This document shows positions 1 to 8,085 of a stretch of 64,000 nucleotides of DNA, piece by piece. Below the pieces are notes generated by a model. The model had not been told where the DNA came from. It ran no database searches and saw nothing but the letters and a program-made list of their open reading frames with translations. This DNA comes from SZUA-252 sp035716005 (GTDB taxonomy: Bacteria; Eisenbacteria; RBG-16-71-46; SZUA-252). The stretch covers positions 4,526 to 68,525 of the forward strand of contig DASTKG010000097.1 of assembly GCA_035716005.1 (NCBI GenBank), in the 5' to 3' direction. Every line of letters starts with the position of its first letter. Position 1 is the stretch's first letter. A program made the position numbers and the translations under genes.

Positions 1-319
1 GACGACGTAGCCGTTCGCGGTCAGGACCTCGGACGCGGGGGGCCGCCGCGCCGGGCACTCCGCCCATCGCCTCCACGCGGACGACGGTCACGTCGAGGGG
101 GCGAAACGCGCGGAGGGCCAGGAACCCGCCGCCGACCACGACGACGGCCGCCGCCGCGACGAGCGCGATCCGGAGCGCGCGCCCGCTCCCTTCCGGGGCG
201 GGCGCGTCTCGATCGATGGAGAGTCCGGAGAGGTCGGGGCGGGCCGGACGGCCGGGCGAGCCGGCGGCGCCGGCGGATCCCGGCGATCCTGGCGATCCGG
301 GGGACGACGAATCGCTCAC
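1..319 (-). CDS. RND/HlyD-type efflux periplasmic adaptor, N-terminal part, apparent frameshift
   Basis: This is the 5' part of a gene that runs off the window edge. From GTG at 319 it reads a Gly/Ser/Pro-rich cytoplasmic stretch, one membrane segment (about residues 56-72, IALVAAAAVVVVGGGFLAL) and then a short periplasmic stretch. At a run of six G (37-42 on the plus strand) the frame changes: removing one base lets it continue as ASEVLTANGYVV, the usual start of the adaptor core of MacA/AcrA-like membrane fusion proteins; without that change the reading is Arg-rich and unlike the family. The GTG overlaps the TGA of the upstream metE-like gene by 4 bp (GTGA), so the two are probably translationally coupled. 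The family call rests on topology and the VLTANGYVV motif, so it is moderate. Confidence 0.55.
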   Translation of the reverse strand, partial: MSDSSSPGSPGSPGSAGAAGSPGRPARPDLSGLSIDRDAPAPEGSGRALRIALVAAAAVVVVGGGFLALRAFRPLDVTVVRVEAMGGVPGAAAPRVRGPDRERLRR

Positions 320-1293
320 GCGGTGATGCCCTTCTCGGCGCGCACCTCGCGAACGGCGGCCACCATCGCCTCGAGCTTGGCGAACGCCTCCTCGACGGTG
401 CGCGTCTTCAGGCCGCAGTCGGGGTCGACGTACATCTGCTCCGGCTTCAGGACCTCGAGCCCGCGGAGGATCCCTTCCTTGATCTCCTCTTTCGTCTCGA
501 TCCGGTGGCTGTGGACGTCGAGGACGCCGTAGCCGATCTCCTTCGTGAACGGATGCGTGCGGAACCGATCGAGCAAATCGTACCGGCTGTTCGCCAGCTC
601 GAGGTCGATCTGGTCGACCGGGAGATCGAGGAGCGCCGGGTAGATGACGTCGAAGTCGCCGTAGCAGATGTGCGTGATCGTCTTCGCCTTGATCCCCTGC
701 GTCGCGCGGGCGAAGGCCTTCACGGCGAGCGGCAGCTCCTCGGGACGGACGGAGATCGCGGGCTCGTCGATCTGGATGTACTTCGCGCCGGCCTCCTGGA
801 GCGCCAGCGCTTCCTCGTTGATCGCGGCGGCGAGGTCCATCGTCATCGCCTCGCGTGACGGATAGTGCTCGTTGAACGACCAGTCCATCATCGTGTAGGG
901 GCCGGTCAGCATCCCCTTGATCGGCTTCTTCGTCTGCGCTTGGGCGAACTTCCACCACTCCACCGTCCAGGGCGTGGTGCGGCGGATCGGCCCGACGGCG
1001 ATCGGCTTCCGGTAGTAGCGGTTGCCGTAGGAGCGGACGGGATTCGAGATGGCGTAGCCGGGCGTCAGCTCGGCGAAGTAGGTGGTCATGTCGCCGCGGT
1101 AGAGCTCGCCGTCGACGAGGAGATCGAGCCCGATCGCCTCCTGGCGCCGGATGACCTTCACCGTCTCCGCGCGCTCCATCTCGCGGAGCGCCTCCGCGGT
1201 CATCTCGCCGCGCGCGGCCTGCTGGCGCGCCCGCTCGAGTTCGGGAGGCTTCGGGAAGCTGCCGACCGTGGTGGTCCAGAGTCCGCGAGCCAT
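316..1293 (-). CDS. metE: Cobalamin-independent methionine synthase, catalytic C-terminal half (split MetE)
   Basis: 325-aa protein matching the C-terminal catalytic barrel of MetE, which transfers the methyl group of methyl-tetrahydrofolate to homocysteine in methionine synthesis. The zinc-ligand motifs are visible: THICYGDF (His and Cys) and VDPDCGLKTR (second Cys). GSFPKP at the N-terminus and IQIDEPAI in the middle are also typical. It is less than half the length of full MetE (about 750 aa); the other half is the next gene upstream, ending 2 nt before this ATG at 1293. The ATG was chosen because homology begins at once (WTTTVGSFPKP). It could act alone as a core MetE with a corrinoid or other methyl donor, as proposed for short archaeal homologues. 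Confidence 0.85.
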   Translation of the reverse strand: MARGLWTTTVGSFPKPPELERARQQAARGEMTAEALREMERAETVKVIRRQEAIGLDLLVDGELYRGDMTTYFAELTPGYAISNPVRSYGNRYYRKPIAVGPIRRTTPWTVEWWKFAQAQTKKPIKGMLTGPYTMMDWSFNEHYPSREAMTMDLAAAINEEALALQEAGAKYIQIDEPAISVRPEELPLAVKAFARATQGIKAKTITHICYGDFDVIYPALLDLPVDQIDLELANSRYDLLDRFRTHPFTKEIGYGVLDVHSHRIETKEEIKEGILRGLEVLKPEQMYVDPDCGLKTRTVEEAFAKLEAMVAAVREVRAEKGITA

Positions 1294-1295
1294 GG

Positions 1296-2279
1296 TCACG
1301 CCCCTCCCTTCGCGGCCAGCGCCGCACCCGCGACGAGGCGTTTCAGTTTCTCCTCCGCGCGATCCGCGGGAAGGTATTCGAGGCTCGCCGTGGGCGAGAC
1401 CTGATAGTCGAGATCGGAACGGATCGAGCGCGCCTTCGCCACGCCCGCGGCGATGGCGGCCGGCTCCTCGAGCCGCGTGTTCCGCGCGTCGACGAGGCCG
1501 AGCGCGACGGCGCGCCCCTTCGGGACGCGCGGCAGAAGATCCCACCCCGATGGATCGCCGACGAGATCGAGGCCGATGCCGCTCCAGGGGAGATCGGCGA
1601 TCGAATCGAAGACCGCGGTCGGCGCCGCGAAGGGAACGTGGATCATCGTCTTCGCCTTCCGGCCGGCGAGGAACGCCTCGAGTCCGGCGCGCACCGCCTT
1701 CGCGTCGGCCGCTTTCGCGCGGCCGATCCACGGCTCCTCGAGGTGAATCCAGGTCGCGCCTGCCTCTTCGAGCGCCGCCGCCTCCCGCCCGAGCGCCGCG
1801 CCGAGCGCGCGGGCGCCCTCCACGGCGTCGCCGTAGCGGAGGTCCTTGGAGAACCGGTAGAGCGAATAGGGACCGGGGAGGAACGCCTTCAGCGGGCGAT
1901 CGCTCGCCGCCTGGGCCTCGCGAAATTCCTCCGCCGTGATCGGCTTCGTCCACTGGACCGGACCGACGATCTCCGGCTGGCGATAGTAGGTGTTCGTGTC
2001 GAGATACCGGATGAGCCCCGCGATCCGGATTCCCTCGAGGCCGCGCGCGACGTAGGTCTGCGCGTCGTCCCAGCCCGCCTGCCCTTCCATCGGAACGTCG
2101 ATGCCGAGCCGGTTCTGGAGCGCGACCATGCGCCGCGTCGTGGCGCGAACCGCGTCCGCCACGTCCTGGTCGGTCGCCTTCCCGGCGTCCTTCCGGTTCC
2201 GCACGACGCGGAGATTCACGTCGCCGGCGGCGGTCGGAAGCTTCGGATAGCTGCCTGCTAGGGTCGTATGGAGCGTCAC
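1296..2279 (-). CDS. MetE N-terminal-domain homologue (split methionine synthase)
   Basis: 327-aa protein with the MetE fold but without the zinc ligands. Where the catalytic half has HxC this one has MIHVPF, and where it has DCGLKTR this one has SPTASLEYLP. Two stretches match the end of the N-terminal domain of full MetE: ALGLVDARNTRLE and YQVSPTASLEYLP. The N-terminus (TTLAGSYPKLP) also fits. I therefore read it as the folate-binding N-terminal half encoded separately. GTG at 2279 is the start used here; the protein begins with VTLHTTLAGSYP. It is the first gene of the pair, followed after 2 nt by the catalytic half, so the two probably form a heterodimer in the cytoplasm. Confidence 0.75.
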   Translation of the reverse strand: MTLHTTLAGSYPKLPTAAGDVNLRVVRNRKDAGKATDQDVADAVRATTRRMVALQNRLGIDVPMEGQAGWDDAQTYVARGLEGIRIAGLIRYLDTNTYYRQPEIVGPVQWTKPITAEEFREAQAASDRPLKAFLPGPYSLYRFSKDLRYGDAVEGARALGAALGREAAALEEAGATWIHLEEPWIGRAKAADAKAVRAGLEAFLAGRKAKTMIHVPFAAPTAVFDSIADLPWSGIGLDLVGDPSGWDLLPRVPKGRAVALGLVDARNTRLEEPAAIAAGVAKARSIRSDLDYQVSPTASLEYLPADRAEEKLKRLVAGAALAAKGGA

Positions 2280-2365
2280 GTCTCCCCCTCCTTGGACGTC
2301 GTGTGGGTGAAGTTCATGAGGGTATCACGGAGGAGGCGGTCGGTCATCCGGCCGGAGGGCCGCGC

Positions 2366-2854
2366 TCAGGGCTTCTTCGGGGCCTCGGCGGGCGGCGCGG
2401 GTTCGCAGACGGGGCATCCCTTGTCGAAGATCACGCGCCACTTGCCGTCCGATTCGAGCCGCCAGATGGAGTTGAACGTTCCGATCAGCTTCCCGTCGGG
2501 ATCGTGCACGGGTCCGGCGCTCAGCGCGAGCGTCCCCGAGTCGAGGACCTCCACCGTTTCCGGCTCCCAGGAGAAGGGCGCCGTGGGGCCGTCGAAGAAG
2601 CGGGACCACGCTCCCACGACGGCGTCGCGGCCGCGAAGCGGCCCCTTCCCGCCGAAGAAGATCGACTCCTTCGCCACGTGGTCGGCGAAGGCGCCGAGCT
2701 GCCGATCGGCCATCGTCTTCGCGAAGGCCCGCTCCGCCTCCCGGACCTGATTCGCAAGCTCCTGGTTCGTGGCCGCCATGGCCGTCCCTCCGAATCCACC
2801 GATTCCGGCGCAGCCCAACGAGGCGGCCAGCGCGATCGCGACGACGAGTCTCAT
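2366..2854 (-). CDS. Secreted NTF2/SnoaL-like (DUF4440-type) protein
   Basis: 162-aa protein with a signal peptide (basic start, hydrophobic stretch to about residue 27, ending TAMAA) and one NTF2-like alpha+beta domain: FFGGKGPLRGRDAVVGAW, then SAGPVHDPDGKLIGTFNSIW and WRVIFDKGCPVC. The YybH/SnoaL-like pattern of an early helix with DRQLGAFADHVA is clear. Members bind small ligands or act as isomerases; no specific function can be given. ALAASLGC could be a weak lipobox, so lipoprotein processing is possible. The ATG at 2854 overlaps the stop of the upstream MFS gene (ATGA), so the pair is translationally coupled. The C-terminus has two Cys (CPVC) and a Pro/Ala tail. Confidence 0.7.
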   Translation of the reverse strand: MRLVVAIALAASLGCAGIGGFGGTAMAATNQELANQVREAERAFAKTMADRQLGAFADHVAKESIFFGGKGPLRGRDAVVGAWSRFFDGPTAPFSWEPETVEVLDSGTLALSAGPVHDPDGKLIGTFNSIWRLESDGKWRVIFDKGCPVCEPAPPAEAPKKP

Positions 2855-4017
2855 ACAGTGCTCCTTTCCGGCTCCCGTTCGGGGTCCCGTTCGGGTTCCA
2901 CGATCCTCGGCCAAAGTCCGACCAGGATCACGAAGAAAACGGCGCTCGAGACGAAGAAGACGGCCCTCATGCCGAAAATGCCCGCCAGCGCGCCGCCGAC
3001 CAGCGGCCCGGCCATGTTCCCGAGCATGAGGGCCGTCGAGGTCACCCCCAGGGTGCCGGCCCTCCGGTTGTCGGGGGCGCGAAGTCCGATCATGGCGTGC
3101 ACGGAGGGGACGATGCCCCCGATCATGAGCCCGTACGGAATTCGCATGAGGAAGAGGTGCCACGGCGCCATGGCCAGGCCCTGCGGCACGGCGAAGATGC
3201 CGGCGCCGAGCACGGCCCGGCGAAGCGTCTCCTTGTAGCCGTGCTTGTCGCTCCGGCGCCCCCACCGCGGGGAGGCCGCGATGTTCGCGACCCCGGTGAC
3301 GGCGATGATCGCGCCGGTCGTGGTGGCGATGAGGCGGCCCTGGGCGCCCAGATCCTCCACGAAAAGGGCCATGATCGGCACGAGCGACATGAGGGCGAAC
3401 TGGGAGAGGAGGAGGACGAAGAAGAGGAGGCGGAGCTGCGAGCTCCCGAAGACGAAGCGGTAGTTCTCCACGATCTGCTCCACGCCCCCCTCCGCCTTCG
3501 GCCGCTCCGTCTCCCGAACGGAGAGCCAGACCACGAGCCCCGCCAGAACGTTGAACCCGCAGGTGACGAAGAAGATGTTTCGCGCTCCGATGATGTCCGA
3601 CAGGACGCCGCCCACGAGGGGCCCGATGATCGTCCCGCTCGGGACCGACGTCTGGAGCGCGCCGAGCGCGTAGCCCATCCGGTCGCGCGGCGCGGCGGAG
3701 GCCATGAGGGCGACCGCCGCCGCGATGAACCCGCTGATGGCGCCCTGGAAGACGCGGAGGAGGAGGAGCTGGCTCGCGGAGGTCGCGAATCCCATGAGGC
3801 CCGTGATGAGCGCGAGCCCGAAGGAGGCCCGCATCACCATGAGCTTCCGCCCGTGCCGGTCGCCGAAGTAGCCCCAGATCGGGGTGGCGATGGTGGCGGC
3901 GAAGAAGGGGGCCGCGAAGATGAGGCCCGACATCGTCTCGAGCTCGCCCTTCCCGGTCACGCCGAGCGTTCGAAGGTAGAGCGGGAGGAACGGCAGGAAC
4001 ATGCTCATGCCGAGCAT
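2851..4017 (-). CDS. MFS multidrug-type transporter (true start probably upstream)
   Basis: At least 388 aa with about 12 hydrophobic segments and MFS signatures: GYFGDRHGRKLMVM (loop 2-3) and GRRSDKHGYKETL in the second half. It is likely an inner-membrane drug/H+ antiporter. ATG 4017 is the first conventional start, but it falls inside the first membrane helix; the frame stays open to at least 4110 and encodes PWKRTLGALWLAQFLTMLGM, which looks like the real N-terminus. No ATG, GTG or TTG lies in that extension; CTG at 4110 follows GGGAGG closely. The 3' end overlaps the NTF2-like gene. The gene sits 3 nt downstream of the DUF971 stop if the extension is right, so it belongs to the mrp operon. 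Confidence 0.85.
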   Translation of the reverse strand: MLGMSMFLPFLPLYLRTLGVTGKGELETMSGLIFAAPFFAATIATPIWGYFGDRHGRKLMVMRASFGLALITGLMGFATSASQLLLLRVFQGAISGFIAAAVALMASAAPRDRMGYALGALQTSVPSGTIIGPLVGGVLSDIIGARNIFFVTCGFNVLAGLVVWLSVRETERPKAEGGVEQIVENYRFVFGSSQLRLLFFVLLLSQFALMSLVPIMALFVEDLGAQGRLIATTTGAIIAVTGVANIAASPRWGRRSDKHGYKETLRRAVLGAGIFAVPQGLAMAPWHLFLMRIPYGLMIGGIVPSVHAMIGLRAPDNRRAGTLGVTSTALMLGNMAGPLVGGALAGIFGMRAVFFVSSAVFFVILVGLWPRIVEPERDPEREPERSTV

Positions 4018-4120
4018 GGTCAGGAACTGCGCCAGCCAGAGCGCGCCGAGCGTCCGCTTCCAGGGCGCGGCGTCCTTCCCGGCTCCCAGCGTTTCGGAGA
4101 TGAAGTTCAGAGTCCTCCCG

Positions 4121-4477
4121 CTAGAGCGGCGCGGAACCGCCCGCGGCAGCGGCCGTGCAGGCGTCGCAGGGACAGATCCGACGCAGATAGTCGAAGGAGT
4201 AGATGCCGGTCGTGTGGCCGTCGCTCCAGTCGAAGTGGAGCGCGTACTGCCCCACCGTCCGCGCCGCCGCGACGGCCACGTCGGGATTCACGTGCTCCTC
4301 GAAGACGAGCCGCTTCCCCGTCGTCTCGCTCACGCACTGGGCGCAGGGGCAGCGCCCGCGGAGATAGCGCGCGCCGTAGACGCTCTCGTGCCCGTCGGCC
4401 CACGTCACCGTGAGCCGCTCGCCCCCCTTCTTCTTCAGCGCGACCGGAGTCGTCTGCTCGGGGGTGAGCGGGATCAC
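4121..4477 (-). CDS. DUF971 / gamma-butyrobetaine hydroxylase N-terminal-like protein
   Basis: 118-aa protein of the DUF971 family (the small domain also found at the N-terminus of gamma-butyrobetaine hydroxylases). The diagnostic blocks are LTVTWADGHESVYGARYLR and LHFDWSDGHTTGIYSFDYLR, each followed by a Cys-rich stretch (RCPCAQC, ICPCDAC) that looks able to bind metal. DUF971 proteins often neighbour or fuse to Mrp-type ATPases, as here: the mrp stop lies 1 nt before this GTG start (4477). An Fe-S or metal-handling accessory role is an inference from that association. The next gene (MFS) follows within a few bases. Confidence 0.85.
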   Translation of the reverse strand: MIPLTPEQTTPVALKKKGGERLTVTWADGHESVYGARYLRGRCPCAQCVSETTGKRLVFEEHVNPDVAVAAARTVGQYALHFDWSDGHTTGIYSFDYLRRICPCDACTAAAAGGSAPL

Positions 4478-4478
4478 G

Positions 4479-5564
4479 TCACTCCTCCACGATGCTGAGC
4501 GCGATGTTCTTGAAGGCCTGCATGCTCACCTGCTGCGCCAGACGCCCCGTGATCTCGCGGAACGCCGTCCCCGACGGCGACTCCGGCTCCGCGATGGAGA
4601 CCGGCGTGCCGCGGTCGGCGTAGCGGCGGATGGCGACGTCGAGCGGGATCTCGCCGAGGAACGGGATCTTCATCCCGTCGGCCGCGCTCTTCGCGCCGCC
4701 GTGTCCGAAGATGTCGTCGCGCTCCCCGCAGTGGGGGCAGACGTAGAACGACATGTTCTCCACGATGCCGAGGATCGGAACCTTCGTCTGCTGGAACATG
4801 CGAAGGGTCTTCATGGAGATCTGGAGACCCACGTCCTGCGGCGTCGAGACGATGACCGCCCCCGTCACGGGCACGGTCTGCACGAGCGTGAGGTGGACGT
4901 CGCCCGTGCCGGGCGGGAGATCGACGACGAGATAGTCGAGCTCGCCCCAGTTGACGCCGAGGAGGCACTGCTGGAGCGCCTTGTGCGCCATCGGTCCGCG
5001 CCAGATGAGGGGCTGATCGCCCGGCGTGAGATACCCCATCGACATGAGCTTCACGCCGTGAGCCAGGCCGGGAACGATCGTGTTGTCGGCCTGAGGCTCG
5101 GCCGGCGTCCCCGACTGCATCATGATCGGGATGCTCGGGCCGTAGATGTCGGCGTCGAGGAGCCCGACGCGGGCGCCGGTCGAGGAGAGGGTCGCGGCGA
5201 GATTGGCGGCGACCGTCGATTTTCCGACGCCCCCCTTTCCGCTCCCGACCGCGATGATGTTCCGGACCGTCTTCAGCGCCGAGGTGTCGGGCGCCTGCGC
5301 GCGGCGCACTTCCGCGGTCATGTTGACCCGCACGTCGGTGGCGCCGGGCACCTTCGAGAGGACCGCTTGCCGGGACTGGTCGCGAAGACGATCCTTGACC
5401 GGGCAGGCGGGGGTCGTCAGGTTCACGTCGAACGCGACCACGCTCCCTTCGATCTTGAGATTGCGGATGAAGCCGAGGGAGACGATATCGCGATGGAGAT
5501 CCGGATCCATGACGGACCGGAGGGCATCCAAGACTTGGGCTTCGGTGATGGCGGGGCCGCTCAT
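4479..5564 (-). CDS. mrp: Mrp/ApbC/NBP35-family Fe-S cluster carrier ATPase
   Basis: 361-aa protein. The N-terminal MIP18/DUF59 domain (about 1-85, VMDPDLHRDIVSLGFI) is followed by a ParA/MinD-type P-loop ATPase with the deviant Walker A GSGKGGVGKST (about 103-113). A CPHC pair (YVCPHCG) near residue 270 supplies the cluster-binding cysteines. It carries and delivers [4Fe-4S] clusters in the cytoplasm. ATG 5564 was chosen because the DUF59 homology starts immediately and GAGG lies 6 nt upstream; longer in-frame extensions read as low-complexity noise. It heads a minus-strand operon with DUF971, MFS and the NTF2-like gene, and is divergent from the copper ATPase. Confidence 0.92.
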   Translation of the reverse strand: MSGPAITEAQVLDALRSVMDPDLHRDIVSLGFIRNLKIEGSVVAFDVNLTTPACPVKDRLRDQSRQAVLSKVPGATDVRVNMTAEVRRAQAPDTSALKTVRNIIAVGSGKGGVGKSTVAANLAATLSSTGARVGLLDADIYGPSIPIMMQSGTPAEPQADNTIVPGLAHGVKLMSMGYLTPGDQPLIWRGPMAHKALQQCLLGVNWGELDYLVVDLPPGTGDVHLTLVQTVPVTGAVIVSTPQDVGLQISMKTLRMFQQTKVPILGIVENMSFYVCPHCGERDDIFGHGGAKSAADGMKIPFLGEIPLDVAIRRYADRGTPVSIAEPESPSGTAFREITGRLAQQVSMQAFKNIALSIVEE

Positions 5565-5608
5565 GATTGCCTCAATATGGAGGTTACGGGGGGCGCTGTG
5601 AGCGCTCG

Positions 5609-5617
5609 ATCGTAGCA
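5609..5617 (-). promoter_or_regulatory. Possible extended -10 element for mrp
   Basis: On the minus strand this reads TGCTACGAT, an extended -10 (TGn plus TACGAT), 44 nt before the mrp ATG. No good -35 lies at 17 nt, which an extended -10 can tolerate. The rest of the 145-bp divergent gap to the copper ATPase (5565-5709) shows no other clear signal. Confidence 0.3.
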
Positions 5618-5709
5618 GTCTCGCGCTCCTCCCGGTACGGGAAAGCCTGGCCGCCCGCCGATCGTCCGGCGCTGTAAGGAAACCGGAGGCCCTTCGTCTA
5701 CAGACGCGT

Positions 5710-7974
5710 ATGAACGAACGAACGATGCAACCTTCCGCGCCCCACGAGGCGCGCCTCTCGATCCACGGCATGACCTGCGCGGGCTGCGTGTCGGCGGTGG
5801 AGCACGCCCTGAAGCGCGTCCCGGGCGTGGCGGAGGCGAGCGTGAACCTCGCCACCGAGGAGGCGCTCGTCCGGTTCGAGCCCGACGGCGCGGGCGCGGT
5901 CTCCGTGGCGACCCTCGTCCAGGCGGTCGAATCGGCCGGCTATCGCGCGGCGCCTCGCGCCGCCTCGAGCGGAGCCGACCGCGAAGCGATGCGGCTCGCC
6001 GAGGAGCGCGCGAACCGGCGCCGGCTCCTCCTCGCCGCCGCGTGCGGCATTCCGCTCATGCTCGTCCATCTCTTCGTCCACGACATGAACTCGGCGAGGT
6101 GGCTCGGGCTCCTTCTCGCCACGCCCGTCTTCTGGATCGCGGGCTGGACCTTCCATCGCCGGACCGTGGTGGGCCTTCGTCACGGCATGTACGACATGAA
6201 CACGCTCGTCACGCTCGGAACCGGCGCCGCCTACTTCTACAGCGTCGCCGTCACGCTCGCGCCCGGCTGGTTCGAGGCGACAGGGCTGGGCGGGCACGTC
6301 TACTACGACACCGCCGCCATGATCCTCGGCTTCGTGCTCCTGGGACGGCTCCTCGAATCGCGCGCTCGCCTGAAGACGGGCCAGGCGGTGAAGGCGCTTC
6401 TCACGCGCCGCCCCGCGACCGCGCGACGGCTCGCCATGGCCTCGCCGCTCGCCGCGCGTGAAGAGCGGCCGCTCGAGTCGATCGCGCGCGGCGACTGGAT
6501 CGAGATCCTCCCCGGGGAAACTGTTCCGGTGGACGGCCTCATCGAGCGCGGCAGCACCGAGGTCGACGAGTCGATGCTCACCGGCGAGCCCCTCCCGGTC
6601 GCGCGCGGCGTCGGCGATCCGCTGGCGGCGGGAACGCTCAACCGGAGCGCGCCGGTGCTCCTCCGCGCGACGCGCGTGGGGGACGACACCACGCTCGCCC
6701 GCATCGTCCGACTCGTGGAAGAGGCTCAAGGCGGGAAGGCGCCCCTCCAGGCGCTCGCCGATCGCGTGGCGGGACGCTTCGTGCCCGCCGTTCTCCTCAT
6801 CGCGCTCGTCACCGCGGCCGTCTGGCTCCTCGTCGGACCGCCGCCTCCCATTCGCTACGCGCTCGTCGCGTTCGTGTCGGTCCTCATCATCGCCTGCCCC
6901 TGCGCCATGGGGCTCGCCACGCCGACCGCCATCCTGGTCGGGACCGGCGCCGGCGCGCGGCGAGGGATCCTCCTTCGCGGCGGCGAGGCGCTGGAGCGGG
7001 TGGGAAAACTCTCCACGGTCGTCCTCGACAAGACGGGCACGCTGACGCGCGGCGAGCCGTCGGTCGTCTCGTTCCACGCGGCGCCCGGCCTGGACGCCGC
7101 GGAGGTGTTGAAGGCGGCCGCGGCCGTCGAATCGGGATCGGAGCATCCGATCGCGCGCGCCATCGTTCGCCACGCCCGCGCCGAGGGCGCGACGCGCCTT
7201 CCCCTCGCCGACGGCGTCAGCGTCATGCCGGGGCTCGGCGCCCAGGGTAAGGTCGGCGGCCGCTCCGTCCGCGTCGGCTCGTTCGAGTTCGCGGCGTTCG
7301 CCGGAAGAGCGCCCGAGGAACTGACCGCCGCCGCCGAGGCCGCCGCCGAACGGGGCGAGAGCGTCGCGTGGGTCGGCGTCGGCCCGGCCACGTCGGGCTT
7401 CTTCGCGCTCGAGGACTCGCCCCGAGAGGACGCGGCGAGCGCGGCCGCGCGGCTCAGGGCTCGCGGCCTTCGCCTCGTGCTCGCGACCGGCGACCGCGAA
7501 GCCCCGGCTCGCCGCCTCGCCGCGTCGCTCGGCATCGAGGAGGTCCACGCCTCCCTCTCGCCCGCCGACAAGGTGTCGCTCGTCCAGCGGCTTCAACAGG
7601 AGGGCGCCGTCGTGGCGATGGTGGGCGACGGCCTGAACGACGCCGCCGCGCTCGCGGCCGCCGACGTGGGGATCGCGATCGGGAGCGGTACCGACGTCGC
7701 GGTGGAGGCCTCCGACATCACGCTCGTGAGAGGCGGCCTCGGCGCGATCGCGGACGCTCTCGACCTCTCGCGCCGCACGCGGCGCACGATCCTGGAAAAC
7801 CTGGCCTGGGCCTTCGCCTACAACGTCGTCGCCATCCCCCTCGCGGCGGGAGCCCTCTTCCCCCTGACGGGGTGGCTCCTCCACCCCACGGTCGCGTCCG
7901 CGGCGATGGCCATGAGCAGTGTCTCGGTGGTGGGCAACAGCTTACGGCTTCGCGGCTGGAAGCCGGGGCGCTAG
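5710..7974 (+). CDS. copA: Copper-translocating P1B-type ATPase
   Basis: 754-aa inner-membrane Cu(+) exporter. It has one N-terminal heavy-metal domain with GMTCAGC (Cys23, Cys26), eight hydrophobic segments, the ion-path motif ACPCAMGLATP (about 393-403), the phosphorylation site DKTGT (about 440), SEHPIA, and GDGLNDAAAL (about 638). The last two helices carry AYNV and MAMSSVS, the pattern of Cu(+)-type (P1B-1) pumps rather than Zn/Cd ones. The length is normal. Two in-frame ATGs occur (5710 and 5725); neither has a close Shine-Dalgarno, GGAGG being about 20 nt upstream. No CopZ, CueR or CsoR is next to it, so copper control is not visible here. Confidence 0.95.
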   Translation: MNERTMQPSAPHEARLSIHGMTCAGCVSAVEHALKRVPGVAEASVNLATEEALVRFEPDGAGAVSVATLVQAVESAGYRAAPRAASSGADREAMRLAEERANRRRLLLAAACGIPLMLVHLFVHDMNSARWLGLLLATPVFWIAGWTFHRRTVVGLRHGMYDMNTLVTLGTGAAYFYSVAVTLAPGWFEATGLGGHVYYDTAAMILGFVLLGRLLESRARLKTGQAVKALLTRRPATARRLAMASPLAAREERPLESIARGDWIEILPGETVPVDGLIERGSTEVDESMLTGEPLPVARGVGDPLAAGTLNRSAPVLLRATRVGDDTTLARIVRLVEEAQGGKAPLQALADRVAGRFVPAVLLIALVTAAVWLLVGPPPPIRYALVAFVSVLIIACPCAMGLATPTAILVGTGAGARRGILLRGGEALERVGKLSTVVLDKTGTLTRGEPSVVSFHAAPGLDAAEVLKAAAAVESGSEHPIARAIVRHARAEGATRLPLADGVSVMPGLGAQGKVGGRSVRVGSFEFAAFAGRAPEELTAAAEAAAERGESVAWVGVGPATSGFFALEDSPREDAASAAARLRARGLRLVLATGDREAPARRLAASLGIEEVHASLSPADKVSLVQRLQQEGAVVAMVGDGLNDAAALAAADVGIAIGSGTDVAVEASDITLVRGGLGAIADALDLSRRTRRTILENLAWAFAYNVVAIPLAAGALFPLTGWLLHPTVASAAMAMSSVSVVGNSLRLRGWKPGR

Positions 7975-8085
7975 CCCCCGTCTGGCGGCCACGGTACCAC
8001 TATGGTAGAGTTGCGGGCTGGCATGTCGCGCCCACCAGCGTGAATCGGGCACCCGCGCGCGACCGAACGACCTCAGGAGGGTTTC

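Noticed and set aside
5698..7884. Open frame of over 700 codons antisense to the copper ATPase
   Set aside because: The plus strand has all P-type ATPase motifs; the antisense reading is low-complexity charged sequence.
8001..8006. TATGGT before the E1 alpha gene as a -10 box
   Set aside because: No -35 at a suitable distance and no extended -10, so evidence is too weak to list.
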